DNA of 21,093 nt from positions 59,645-80,737 of the forward strand of contig NW_003155269.1 in the NCBI RefSeq assembly GCF_000003605.2. The letters run 5' to 3'. This document shows positions 1-10,731 of this stretch, piece by piece. Source of the stretch: Saccoglossus kowalevskii (taxonomy: Eukaryota; Hemichordata; Enteropneusta; Harrimaniidae). Under the pieces are notes generated by a model that saw nothing but the letters and a program-made list of their open reading frames with translations, was not told the DNA's origin and ran no database searches. Every line of letters begins with the position of its first letter. Position 1 is the stretch's first letter. A program made the position numbers and the translations under genes.

Positions 1-532
1 TGTGTGTTAAGTGATTTTTATCCACTATCGATTACTCTTAATCATTATGCGATGGTCATGAATGCTCACAAATTGGGTGTTCTCGATTGAAGAGCATAAC
101 ACACTGTAAGATAGTCAAAAAATACTCATTATGCTATCTCAGTAAAATCCCTTTGAAGATTAAAGTTAGTTACACCGTTGATGCTCTAAAGATTGTCACA
201 TTAACAGTTACAAACATTAACAGATAGAAATATGATATTGTCAGAATACTGCTACACCCCTCTCTCTGACTTATTTGCTCATTTTTACCACACTCATGGG
301 TAAAATTACTCCCAATTGCTGCAATGTAAAAGATGTGCTCTTATTTTTTGTTATTTGACAGGCAGTGTTACAGTGTATTAAAACCGCCTCCAGTGTAAGT
401 AATTTCGTGCACGTGTTCTCAGTAACACCATAAAGAGACATTTTTTAAATCTCACATATAGCATGTCAATTCGTGTTTATTTCAGCTATGTATTCCTGAA
501 AATATATAATAATGTAATTTGTTTACTCTTAG

Positions 533-697
533 GTGACACTCGCTGACTTGTCATTTGCCGATATATGCTACTGTAGGATGAAGCTGCGACTTGATGTTTG
601 GAAAGATTACCCCAAATTAGATTCATTGAAGAAACGCGTTGAGAGTCGACCAAGAACTTCCGAGTGGATGAAGAAGAGACCAAAATCTATCAAATAA
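533..697 (+). CDS. Sigma-class GST copy A, terminal coding exon (5' part lies outside the window)
   Basis: This is the last exon of a sigma-class glutathione S-transferase, a cytosolic enzyme that conjugates glutathione or, in the prostaglandin D synthase branch, isomerises prostaglandin H2. It follows an AG acceptor (531-532) and reads in phase 0 for 54 residues to TAA. It begins VTLADLSFAD, the N-capping-box region of GST helix 6, and ends EWMKKRPKSIK, the typical sigma-class C-terminus. The length (165 nt), phase and sequence match the last exon of copy B at 10460-10624, including the stretches PKL, LKKRVESRPR and EWMKKRP; about 20 of 54 residues differ. No upstream exon is present in positions 1-530, which read as intron. 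The part seen is intact, so the gene may be functional. The family is certain; the exact substrate is unknown. Confidence 0.87.
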   Translation: MTLADLSFADICYCRMKLRLDVWKDYPKLDSLKKRVESRPRTSEWMKKRPKSIK

Positions 698-1413
698 TAA
701 TAAATTTAATAAACGAACATTCGTGGTTGAACAACACGTGTTTTAGTTCTTTTTATTATTTTCAGTTTGTTAGTTGAATTTTCGAGCTCACGAAGATCAG
801 AAGATTGTTATGTTTGAAATCATTGCCTTGCTTTATAATATTTTAAGTTAACTGTGCATATCAATTTACATGCTCCATTTCACATCAGTATCATAAATGA
901 ATCGGACTAAGCAGCCAGCAGTACTTACAGGTCATAATATGTAAATATTAATGGATAGTTTAGCTAAATTGTTAGATCCATTAAATAGTAAACAGTCTTC
1001 TTTTTACTTCTCTTGTCTGAATTTGTTGATCTAATAGTATTAATCAACACATATATAATGACGCTGTTGACAATAAGGTAACGTGATCAGGCCGCAGTTA
1101 CAAATACTAGTTTCCCCTCTAGCAGAAGCATTTAATTTAGGATGATACAATTGTTGACAATTATAACTACAGATGCTACGGGAGTAGCACGGTTACCCTC
1201 GGAAAAATCTCTTCAGTTGTTGCAAAGTTTCTACGTAAGTAGGTCAAGGCAACTAACATTAGAATAACAATGAAGCAATACAAAGGTCGGCGTTGGACAG
1301 AAGCGCCGCCTATAATTGTAGGCAATGAAATACGTGCGGTCGCGATTACTACACGATTACATACTAGTTCGAACATTTTCGTTCACTAGCGCTTTATCGA
1401 GAAAATCACTGAA
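698..1413 (+). other. Spacer between GST copies A and B; probable promoter or 5' UTR region of copy B
   Basis: About 0.7 kb separates the stop of copy A from the ATG of copy B, so any proximal promoter of copy B should lie here unless a 5' non-coding exon sits further away. No convincing TATA box precedes the ATG. A palindrome with a CACGTG core lies at 733-742. The sequence just before the ATG (near 1375-1389, ending CACTAG) could serve as a splice acceptor of a 5' UTR intron, which would move the promoter elsewhere. No open frame here looks like a gene. Confidence 0.35.
699..713 (+). promoter_or_regulatory. Candidate polyadenylation signals for copy A
   Basis: Two AATAAA hexamers lie at 699-704 and 708-713, immediately after the TAA at 695-697. 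A T-rich stretch follows near 743-765. The very short spacing would give copy A a 3' UTR of only a few tens of bases. Further downstream signals cannot be excluded. Confidence 0.5.
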
Positions 1414-1564
1414 ATGTCACAATATAAGCTAGTATACTTTCAGTTTAGAGCACGGGCAGAATTGGCGCGGCTGGTTATGGCTGAGGCCGGAGTCGAGTAC
1501 GAAGACGTCATAATAGACGAATTTGAAGAATGGCCGGCATTGAAAAGCTCACCAGGCGTCAAAA
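1414..1564 (+). CDS. Copy B exon 1 (residues 1-50)
   Basis: The exon starts at the ATG of MSQYKLVYFQ and ends SSPGVK plus one base before the donor GTAAGT at 1565. It carries Tyr8, the expected catalytic residue that activates the glutathione thiol, along with Arg14, Trp40 and Lys44. Its length of 151 nt is identical to exon 1 of copy C. It differs from copy C at 42 of 151 bases by direct count. Confidence 0.92.
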
Positions 1565-4500
1565 GTAAGTGAACTCAGTGTTTATGTCTTGCATATTTGA
1601 GTAGGCATTACGCAGAGCGCCATTGTGATTTGAGTTTATTGTACAAAACATCTGTACAGATAAATGACGAATGTTCATTCTGCACGTTTTTATATTAATT
1701 GTAATTTAAAACACATGTTGATATTATCAGACTATTACCCGAGAATGTCTGAATATAGTCAAATAGGGTTAGCAGACACATACCGTTCCGCTTTGGATTA
1801 CCATACACAATGCACACTTAAGTTAATTCTATTGTGGGCAACGTGAAACGAGCGAAAGATTGACCTGGATTTTGTGTGATACGTGACCTATATCACCCAC
1901 CTTTCTTGAAGATATTACTGGTACAGTTCAATTACAATCGAATTTTCTAAAATCAGAGACAAATATTCCTAGAAGGGAACAACAACAAAATAGATGCAGG
2001 CACTGGTGGGCGGAATACAATCGATGGTCACACCTTGACAAATCTAATGACGGGATTGGATAAAAATATTCTTAATCAGATTATGAACACGGAGATGTGG
2101 CAGAATGTAGAATCAGCGTCATATATTTGAATGAAGTACTTGGCAAAGTGTGGAAATGGTAACATTTATGTAATTCCAGCGAAACAAAAGACAATGAACA
2201 CTTGATTATAAATACCTGACATATAAGAATAAATACGTTGACGAATGAGTTATTATCAAAACATCGATGGCAGTGGTGGATCCAGAGGAGGGGCCAGGGT
2301 GGCCATGGTCCCCAAACCCCCCTCATCTGGCTTACGCATAGCTTCTCTGCGATTTTTGCTCCGTAATGTTAAGCGAAGCTTGGCCCCCCAATACATTTTG
2401 CTGGATCCCCCACTGATCGATGGCAATAGTTTAAATTAGGTTACAAAATAATTATTGTCATATAATTAGTTCTACTAAGCTAACATCTTGGCCTCAGTTG
2501 TGTGAATATTTCATGCGTGAAATTTGTTGCGTTATTCTATTATTTGCTGTAATATAAATGTATTTTGATAATGCCCGGTTAGCTAGCGAGGCTTTCCCAG
2601 CTGCGAAATTAGAATAGACAGCATGTATTTCCATTGCTAATTAATATTCTTTTATTCGTGCTTGTGTAAGACGAACGTGAACACAGTCAGTTGTCATCCA
2701 TCGTCCGCCTGCACGGTGTTGCTCCGTTTGAACATTCCTCCCTCCACAACACCGTGCGGTAATTTTATTCATTCACGTGAATGTCACGTGGTTGCGCGAT
2801 AGAAAGTTTATCGGCCAATGGAAAGCTTTGTTACGATGACTACCAAAAAGCGCTTGGGGCTTTGCATTTCTTATGTCTTCATCTTCGGCTTCATTTCTGT
2901 CAATATATGTTGCAGTGACACCATGAGCTTTGAAGTATAACACCTACTCTTCTATAATACTCAACAGTGGCTCAACACTATTACCACGACCACGCTCGAT
3001 GCAAGGCTGGTAAAGCATAATAACATAATGATTTACCATTTCCAGTGCGACTAAAAACGAACACATCAGACTCGGAACTCGGTACCCTGAACAGCTTTTG
3101 TCCGAATATTGTATTCCTCGACATCAACTGCAAGCCAACACAGCTTTAACTGAGCGAGCATTTTCATCGCCTGGCAACCATCATGGTGAAAACAAAGGCC
3201 AACAACTCTCAGAAAACAGTACTTTGGAATGGTTGTTGACACCCCCTGAACCGTGTAACAAGATTACCCTGCATATGCTGCATATGCAACATATTTAAAT
3301 TTGGTTGTTTAGGATTTCTTGAAAATTAAGTTTGTGCTGTTTTTTCGATTTTAGCTATTTTCAACGGCTTTTCGACCGGCGTTCCACAGAGTCCATGGAC
3401 ATACATGGTAGAGTGGTGCGCGTCTTTAAAGCGTCTTGTGACTTAGCTCCGTCCCGACAATGTTGATAGCTTGGCCAAGCGCGTTGATGAAAGAAGCAAT
3501 ATGATTGGCTGTTGGTAAACTGATTCAAAACTGTGAGGGCATTGTCACATACACATATTCCTAAGAAATACTTCAAGGTAATAGTGGAATTCTTCGCCGG
3601 AACATTCACCTTGAAAATTCAAGATGGTTGTCACCCAGCTCCCGGCCAGTGCACTGCAGTTCAGCTCCGCTCCGTTGACGTGGCAACCAGCGCACGTCTC
3701 AAGATAATGCCTGTCCAATTCGGCATGTGAGCTGGTAGATGTAAGACAGCGTGCTGTGGTTCTGCGCTGAAAAAAAACAACATTACTAAAGATTGGTCTT
3801 TTCTTTTCACGGTTGGTATGGAAGTTGGGTAACATAGTGTAGTTTTCCTTCCTTGAGACCTCGCCGTTAGGAGCTGTAGAACCGATTTCGTCGCCGACAT
3901 TGCTTTGAATGACTGTACTGTCGCTGAAACTACGCAGTACGAGTTCTGCACCTAGATAGGCTAGGCAATGTTCATTATTGTTATTATTGTGATGTATATT
4001 GCAGACCAGTTTGTGATTTATATTATTCCTTTATATTATATTATGGTTTATGTTATTGTATTATTAAATAAGTATTATTTGACATATTCTGGTTGTGTGG
4101 CTTTTTTCGACCTTTAGTGTTGCGTCCTGGAGCGCGGGATATTGGCGGCAAGGTTCGTATTCCCATTCGTAACAATTTTACTTAGTGAAACCATTCTTAC
4201 CTTGCACCTAATCAATAAATATCGATTGCGCATTACTCGAACATGATCCCAAATTCGATACCCTTTCAGGGCCCTTTGATTAAGTTTAATTTTTTTGACA
4301 GTTGTCATGATTTTTCGTATATCAATAAATAAATCAACAGGGCAAATCTACCAAACGTAGGAAGCTTTTTATACCACCTTCGGTGGACAGGTAATTCAGT
4401 TAGAATATATCATTATAAGGGCTTGAATTCTAAAATCATTGTACTCGACAAATGTATCGCTTTTTAGTAGATTGTGTGAACTTACATGATGTGTTTAAAA

Positions 4501-7500
4501 TATTAACTATGTAGTCAAGGAAGCTGATGTTCTGCAAGACTGGTCTGAAAAAATATGTAAATACTATATCTTAATACACATAACAAAGTCAAATCAAATA
4601 AAAACAGGTTATATAACATCCATGCTAAAATATAACAGTCAATGTGTAAGGAAATCATGTCATTTTATTGACAATGCTTTCATAGTCTATGATGCAAGTG
4701 GTTGCTGCTAATAGTTCGATACTTTAACTTCACCACATGCACCAATCTATACAAGTACACACAAATGGTTACATGTAGTATGAGTAACAATGAAAAGATA
4801 CCACATCCAAAATATTCTAGCAATGAAAACTTGCGAACACATCGTGATTTTAATGAGTGAAAGGTATCTATGGATTCAAATTTTTAAAACAGCCATCAAG
4901 TTGCAAAAGATGAGCGTGACACTACACGAGTCGCGAATTGGTGAAAAATAGTGGGAAATCACATGCCTGCATTTCACTCCTACATTTTTGTGGTGAACAA
5001 AAGCAAGAGTGCCAATTATATACCTAAACTGACATAAAACAGATTCTGTGCGAACAAAACCTCCAGCACACATGTGCTAATATGATTTCCTAGCATCATT
5101 ATATCTAAACAAGGTACATATCTGCATATACCGATCCACTCGTAAGGGTGCTGAGGAGTCAAGGTCTGACACGTCGGATTGAATGTTGCTGCTATATATT
5201 CACAATGTTAGGGCATTGTTATGAAGACCGAAATCGAACTAACGCCCGACGTATAAATGAACAGATACTGGACTATGAGGCATATCTAATACAAATGCAT
5301 ATGATATTTAATACAGCAATACGAAATTGGTACACGGAATTATTACATCAAAACGCAAGTTGTGCAATACAGAATGGGTGTATGTCAGCATCCTTTATTT
5401 TATGTTTTTTGTCTTATCACCTCAAACCCTGCAAATAGAAGTGTGCATGGAATCATGGGAAGAAACGGTGTGCATTGCCGGCGATAACTGCCATAAAGGT
5501 GATTGACAGGTCATACTTGTTTTCAACTCTGGAAAGACAGCTGGAATCTACCAGGTATGCTGTTATTTGAATAACAAAAGATGGTTATGATCTACTGAGT
5601 TGCCTACGTGACACAGTTGCTAGCAAGTCCACATTCTGATTGGTTCATGTGGAAACCCAGGTGGTGTCACTGAATCATGTCTATAAATTAGACAGACTGA
5701 GGACAGTTGTGGTCCATCATTTCAACTTAGTATCCTTTGTGTTGCTGCTATATTGTAAGACAAGTGATACAGGCTTCACCATCATTCTGTGACACTTGTA
5801 TGAACTGCTCTGCGATCTCCTTCTAACGTGTCCTCCAGAATAACAACGTTCCTCTGCAAGCAAGACTCCTGTGTTTCTTCGTTGTTGTGTTGCGGAAGCC
5901 ATTGACTGTTGTCCATTTCTACATCCTGGAAGTGTGAGTTATCACCAATGCACAATGCACAATGTAATTATTTTGAGAGGTATTAAAATCAGGAGCTTTA
6001 ACTCGATAATTTATTTCCAGTACTATTGTCTTGTCTAGCCCATACTAGCAGTGAAATGACTAACTGTCCAGTGTGAGTTTTGTGGGTGCCCTCTCATTAG
6101 CGATAAACAGGCCTTACACTGTGACAGTGTATATCACTGACAACAAAATGTACTACAGCAAAATGGATATATTGAATATAATAAATTAACTGGAAGGCTA
6201 CAAGCAAAATGCTGGTGTGTGATAAGATTTATAATATATACAATTCAATCGTTAATGTCACTAAATACTCATCCGAAAAGTCAATAGTCCCAGCTTACCA
6301 AAAGTCCAGGTACAATTACGAATAGATGCCAGGAAACAATACGACATGATACGATTTTGTCTAAAGGCCACACCTGATGGTTCGACGTCCGAGTGCGCGG
6401 ATATACATGACAAAAACAAACTCCTTATAACGGCACAATTGCGATACACAGCGGTTAATTCTAAGCACACAATAATCCCAGTAATTACAGTAATTAATCA
6501 AAATATGGCAATCTCACAAGCAGTAGCTGCAGCACTCATATCAGTACACCTTCAAGCAGTGTGTTGCGTTCTGTAACAGTCCCACGCAACCGTAATATAC
6601 TCGCTTAATTATTCAAACCCGGTTGCCACTAAATTACTGTAGACAGACGTGGTGAAATCTAACGAGCCACCATTAATGCAAACTTGGCATACACAATATC
6701 CACGTAGCGAAAGTTCAGTTAGAAGATTAGCAACGTAACTTAATACACGTGTTCACGTGGACGACATTCCATTTCTCACTTGTTGCACACGGCAATTTCA
6801 ACAAAGGCCATTACATTAACCCAGCTATAAAACTCTCACCAGAACCTATGCAATACCCCTGCAACGAGTCAGTCTCTTCGACCCATCGAATACTGGGTTA
6901 ACTGGCTTGCCTTTTCACTAACTTGCCCGTCGTCAGCCTCGTCGACCAGTCAAACGATCACTTCTCGTTTACCCTTCTAACCTGCCACACTTCTCAATTT
7001 GCATAACAATTTGTTCACGAAATTCATTTCTCAAATTGTCAATATTTGCATAAGAATTCATTGCATACTACCTCGATTGCAAACATGGAAAAGCAATTAT
7101 ATAGATTCAGTTTTACCCTGACACACAATATTATTGTGAATACCAGTAGCATGGCTATTAATACCTAGATATTACTAGATCACTTGCTCTTACAATATTA
7201 GCGAGATAAGGTGCATTAGCACATGTACAAAATACATTCACAATCTTGCTCTTCCTTGGTTTCATAGTAAACCAACAAAAGACGTTCGTGCATATGAAAT
7301 TTAACATGCAGTCGGATATAGTGATACCCTCGCTAGCACGGTGTACACACATCACTATCAAGTGATCCTCTGGCTACCCCTTTTCTTGCATTAGTGATTA
7401 TGAGTACAGTAGAAAGAAGCCCCCACCACATGGACCCCGTAAAATAACCCATTTTGTGTTTGACGTACTTAGTAAATGTATGGCGGAGATCACATATCAA

Positions 7501-10500
7501 TCCATCACCTTCATCTATAATTCTGTTATTGGATGCCTCAAAAGTGGGGTGGGGAGCCTACTTCATGAGCTTAAATATTGGTGAATGGAAACAATGGCGA
7601 GCAAGCCATGATATAGACATACTGTTGTTAGCCCTCAATGCGCTAGTTCTCATTTTTAGGGAACATGCCCAAATGACACAATGATTGTTTAAATAAGTAG
7701 ATAACAGTATCACAAAATCAAATTTTAATATGAAGCATTTTATATTCAGATTCAGTCTCCTGAATGTATGGATTGTCTCTTTTACAACATTATACTGCAT
7801 AGTAGGGAACAGTGGAGAGCATTAAGTACTCTCTAGTTTTGTGAGACGATTCTTACAATAAATAAATATGAACAGAATATTAATATCCTATTTCACTGAA
7901 TAAAACAAAAATGTGATGTTTTGGCAAACAAAAGTGCCCTGCGCAATTGATGGAGAATTGTAACAGCAATACAAGACGAAATTCGGTGTGCTGAAGTTAA
8001 TAAGGCTTAGATTAAGATGGCTTTGACATGCCGTAACTTCCAGATATTGATTTATTTGCCCAAATTACTCAAGAGGCTTTTTTGACATCTTTTTTTTCTA
8101 AGTATAACAAATGAAAACAATTGTTAAATATAAAAAAAAAACATATAAAAGCCCTTTGACGACACTATAAACTGTAAGTTGTACTTATGTTTCAACTTAC
8201 ACACTTTTCAGGGTTTCCGTTTGCACGTACACCAATCTTGGAAGTGGATGGAGTGACCATTGCAGAGAGTCGAGCTATAGCCAGATTCCTAGCAAGACGA
8301 CATGGTAAGATTCTAACGCTTATATTATAGAACAATCGGGTGATGTTTTTTATCCTAGGCTTCTCTATCGTTCGTGTGCGAATTGTAATTTAACATTTCA
8401 GATTAAGACTAGATTGGATATATTTGTTTTACTCACACAGATTTGTATGCGGAAGACCTGTTTGACCAAGCAAAGATAGACATGATAACAGACACAATGA
8501 AAGATATTTTTGAAAAACTTGGAGACATATGGTTTGCCAAGGAGAATAAACAAGAATTGATGGACAAATACTATAACGACGTATTCCCTTTGTTATTGCA
8601 AGGACTTGAACGTGTATTGAAAGAAAACAATGATGGGGATGGATACTTTGTCGGAGATACGGTAAGAATAACAAATAGTTTTCAATCAAACAAATATTTC
8701 ATGTGACGTCGAATTATATTAGAGTGTAGTACATTTAACTATGTAACTTTGACGCACGTAACGCTGCTCTATGTAGTATGGTGTACTTAATAATATTTGT
8801 TTGATGAAATAAATATGAAAAAGTGAGCTTAGTGGGCTGTGACATGAGTTCTCCCAGAATTAATCAAAACTGGTCTGTCAATCGAATAACGTGAAAGATC
8901 TGTTGATTTAATGATATAATCGGACAATAGAAGTTTTGCAAAAAATGAATTCAACAAGTGTAATTTTTAAAAACGTCAACTTCTGATACTTTAAACTACA
9001 ATGCTAATCAAAGAATCTGGTGATTTTTTCTTCTCTTTTGAGATCTGAATGTTGTGGATCATTGTCAGGCTTGAATGTTACCTTAAACTTTAGTGGTGAC
9101 TATTGTAAGGCAAGTCTATGTTTACAACAGTCTTTCCTTCACTTCAAACTCATCCACAGAGCTAACCATAATCTAATGTATTAATGTATTCATCTGAACT
9201 ATCGTACCTGTTGCTATAATCTGGTCTCGAAATAGTACTTGATTCCTAGGTCAAGTCAACAATGCTCTTTCATACAACCAATGTAGACTTCTATATAATT
9301 GTTGTCATAATATTAATTTACCCTATCACTCTAACCTGGGAATATAGAACAGCATATTTACGTCATTAGTCTGTAAACAGACTTTACGAATTGTTTCTTT
9401 TGGTAGCTTCTGATCTCTGTGTTATCTCGCGTAGCTTCTGATCTCTGTGATATCTCACGTTAATTGCATGTGCAACATTTGGTGCAATAAATGTACTTCA
9501 CCTGGTTTTCATCACTGCGTTTTGTGAGATGAGCATAGCATCATTAAGAGTTTGATCAACGTTTTCAGTTCTCACTTTGAACAAATGGTGTGTCATTGGT
9601 AAGAAACAGAGGTCGTATAATGGCAATGGCATTCCAACGCAAATTCCTTTGTTGTTTGCGATCTGACATACTGCATATAATTTGTATTGGTAATATTGAA
9701 ATAAGTATGATGCCAAACTGGTCTTCCTGATAACAAAGTCTTGGTGCTATATTTATCATCTGAACATGTATGTATCTTGGAAACTGGCTCGATACTGTAA
9801 CGCCTCCAGTAAATTGTAGTAAGATTCTATTTTAGGATGTGATACGTTGGGATTGCATTGAATCAACTTGACACGGTTTTTCAGTTTTGGGATATCCAAG
9901 ATACATCTCATTGCCCGACATTCTCTGTAATATTACTCATGAGGTCTTATTATTAACATGAAAAAATAAACTATTTATGCTGACATTATGTCCATATTTG
10001 ACAGAGTCGTGAATAATTATGTGCTGAACACTTAAAGTTTAGTAAAAATTGATTCAAATTCACAAGGTGACCTGTTCAGTCCATGACCAAAAATTTGATT
10101 CATTGTGTCTTCTAGAACATATTGATGAACAACTGATGCAAAATATCGTTTTTGTCAAGAAGGTTTTTAAGAAATTAATATTTTGTTTGTGTGTGTTTTT
10201 AAGGGAATTATCAGGTTTTTACAAAAAAATGCCCAAGAACGCATTGAACATTACATTCTGCACTTGCAAAGTAACGAGCTGTATGCCAGATATAATGTTG
10301 GTATATTGCTGCAAGACGTACTGTACCACGCCATATGACTATCATAGTCCAATACTCTTCAACTTCAAACAAGCAGTATGACGTATATCTTTGTATTTAT
10401 TTGTGAATGATATTAATATAGTTTTGATAAATAATGATATACCGTTTTATTATGCTTAGGTGACACTGGCTGACCTGTCATTTGCTGATACAAGCTACTT

Positions 10501-10624
10501 TATGGTGGAGTGGAGACCGGATGTATTAAATGAATATCCCAAATTAAAGGCGTTGAAAAAACGCGTGGAGAGTCGCCCGCGAATTGCTGAGTGGATGAAA
10601 AAAAGACCAGAGTCCACCATATGA
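1414..10624 (+). CDS. Sigma-class glutathione S-transferase copy B, complete four-exon gene (HPGDS-like)
   Basis: Joining 1414-1564, 8212-8304, 8441-8661 and 10460-10624 gives 630 nt, that is 209 residues plus TGA, close to the usual 200-210 for sigma GSTs. All three introns are GT-AG with phases 1, 1 and 0. Residues 1-81 form the thioredoxin-like glutathione-binding domain: MSQYKLVYFQFRARAE with catalytic Tyr8 and Arg14, Trp40 and Lys44, the cis-proline Pro58 before ILEVDG, and the Glu69-Ser70 pair of the ESRAIARFL helix. Residues from about 85 form the all-helical C-terminal domain, ending EWMKKRPESTI. Oddities are A-R-T before the cis-proline, where the family usually has G-Q/K-hydrophobic, Glu rather than the usual Gln before Ser70, and Ala13 for the usual Gly. 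The ATG has G at -3. It is expected in the cytosol as a dimer; whether it acts in detoxification or prostaglandin synthesis cannot be read from the sequence. Confidence 0.92.
2271..2415. mobile_element. Non-autonomous hAT-type MITE, 145 bp, with perfect 8-bp target site duplication
   Basis: The element starts CAGTGGTGGATCCAG and ends CTGGATCCCCCACTG, whose reverse complement CAGTGGGGGATCCAG matches the start at 13 of 15 bases. It is flanked on both sides by the identical 8-mer ATCGATGG (2263-2270 and 2416-2423). Inverted termini beginning CAGTG with an 8-bp duplication are the signature of the hAT superfamily. At 145 bp with no open frame of its own it cannot encode a transposase and would have moved in trans. 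The interior is G/C-rich and not strongly palindromic. The undamaged target duplication suggests a fairly recent insertion. Confidence 0.88.
2709..2759. repeat. Perfect 11-bp inverted repeat (hairpin) in copy B intron 1
   Basis: GCACGGTGTTG at 2711-2721 pairs with CAACACCGTGC at 2747-2757 around a 25-nt spacer. In RNA the stem can extend by one G-U and one C-G pair at its base. It lies in a GC-richer island of an AT-rich intron. It could be a remnant of a mobile element or a structured RNA segment; no function can be assigned. Confidence 0.6.
7481..7681 (+). mobile_element. Fragment of a DIRS/Ngaro-like retrotransposon RNase H domain
   Basis: The frame from about 7481 to the TGA at 7682 reads WRRSHINPSP, then LLLDASKVGWGAYF, then IGEWKQW, then HDIDILLLALNALVLIF. 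The order DAS-x-x-GWGA, a G-x-W about ten residues on, then a His-Ile/Asn-rich segment and a leucine-rich ALxA helix is that of the RNase H domain that follows reverse transcriptase in tyrosine-recombinase (DIRS-type) retrotransposons. The Asp of DAS is one of the metal-binding residues of that domain. Neither the reverse transcriptase upstream nor the rest of RNase H downstream is seen, so this is a short dead fragment. The assignment rests on motif order recalled from the family, not on a search. Confidence 0.6.
8212..8304 (+). CDS. Copy B exon 2 (residues 51-81)
   Basis: This 93-nt exon lies between TTTTCAG (8205-8211) and GTAAGA (8305). Completing the split codon gives RFPFARTPILEVDG then VTIAESRAIARFL. 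It supplies the cis-proline Pro58, the beta-strand EVDG turn and Ser70, which contacts the glutathione gamma-glutamyl group in this family. It is 83 of 93 bases identical to exon 2 of copy C, much closer than the exon 1 pair. Confidence 0.92.
8441..8661 (+). CDS. Copy B exon 3 (residues 82-155)
   Basis: This 221-nt exon follows a short 136-bp intron (8305-8440, GTAAGA to ACACAG) and ends at ACG before GTAAGA (8662). It encodes LYAEDLFDQAKIDMITDTMK and continues to LERVLKENNDGDGYFVGDT, helices 4 and 5 of the C-terminal GST domain. The GDT at its end joins VTLAD of exon 4, recreating the conserved G-D-x-(V/L)-T-x-A-D element. No counterpart is found for copy C. Confidence 0.92.
8662..10459 (+). 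other. Copy B intron 3 (1.8 kb)
   Basis: This is a phase 0, GT-AG intron (GTAAGA to TGCTTAG). It contains the 28-bp tandem duplication at 9404-9459. The open frames at 9498-9759 (minus) and 10049-10381 (plus) have no recognisable domain, and the latter lacks an ATG at its stated beginning. I see no gene in it. Confidence 0.85.
9404..9459. repeat. Tandem duplication of 28 bp
   Basis: TAGCTTCTGATCTCTGTG begins at 9404 and again at 9432. The two 28-base units are adjacent and differ at only two positions (TTATCTCGCG against ATATCTCACG). It is a simple local duplication inside copy B intron 3. Confidence 0.85.
10460..10624 (+). CDS. Copy B exon 4 (residues 156-209), terminal
   Basis: This 165-nt exon follows the acceptor TGCTTAG and ends at TGA. 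It reads VTLADLSFADTSYFMVEW, continues through PDVLNEYPKLKALKKRVESR and ends EWMKKRPESTI. It is the same length and phase as the copy A terminal exon. It contains the helix 6 N-capping box and the C-terminal helix typical of sigma GSTs. An out-of-frame open frame that runs from inside it to 10875 is a shadow. Confidence 0.92.
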   Translation: MTLADLSFADTSYFMVEWRPDVLNEYPKLKALKKRVESRPRIAEWMKKRPESTI

Positions 10625-10725
10625 ATGGTGTTTCTCCAATGTTAACATCAATTCACGAATTTAAAATACAGAAAAGTATTCTTGTGTGTCATGATATCAT
10701 TAACATCAAAGTAGACAAAATGGTC

Positions 10726-10731
10726 AATAAA
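10726..10731 (+). promoter_or_regulatory. Candidate polyadenylation signal of copy B
   Basis: AATAAA lies 102 bases after the TGA, followed by T/G-rich sequence near 10745-10765. This gives a plausible 3' UTR of a little over 120 bases. Confidence 0.55.

Larger units (their letters stand above)
1565..8211 (+). other. Copy B intron 1 (6.6 kb), repeat-bearing
   Basis: This GT-AG, phase 1 intron runs from GTAAGT to ACTTTTCAG. It contains a hAT-like miniature element (2271-2415), a GC-rich hairpin (2709-2759) and a DIRS-like retrotransposon fragment (7481-7681), each listed separately. Many short open frames occur, for example around 3361-3951, 5148-5438 and 6261-6576. None shows a recognisable protein family or splice structure, and several overlap in opposite frames. 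Apart from the listed elements I see nothing in 2760-7480. Confidence 0.85.

Noticed and set aside
1083-1092. Antioxidant-response-like GTGATCAGGC upstream of copy B
   Set aside because: It fits a loose RTGAYNNNGC pattern, but roughly one chance match is expected every few kilobases on two strands, and no second site supports it.
3545-3951. Two overlapping minus-strand frames of 96 residues in intron 1
   Set aside because: They overlap in different frames and neither resembles a known family; a GC-richer patch explains their length.
6816-6901. TTAACCCAG / CTGGGTTAA inverted repeat near a TATAAAA
   Set aside because: A 9-bp repeat at this distance is close to chance level, and no LTR structure or second copy was found.
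10049-10381. 110-residue open frame in copy B intron 3
   Set aside because: No ATG at its beginning, no domain, AT-rich low-information sequence.
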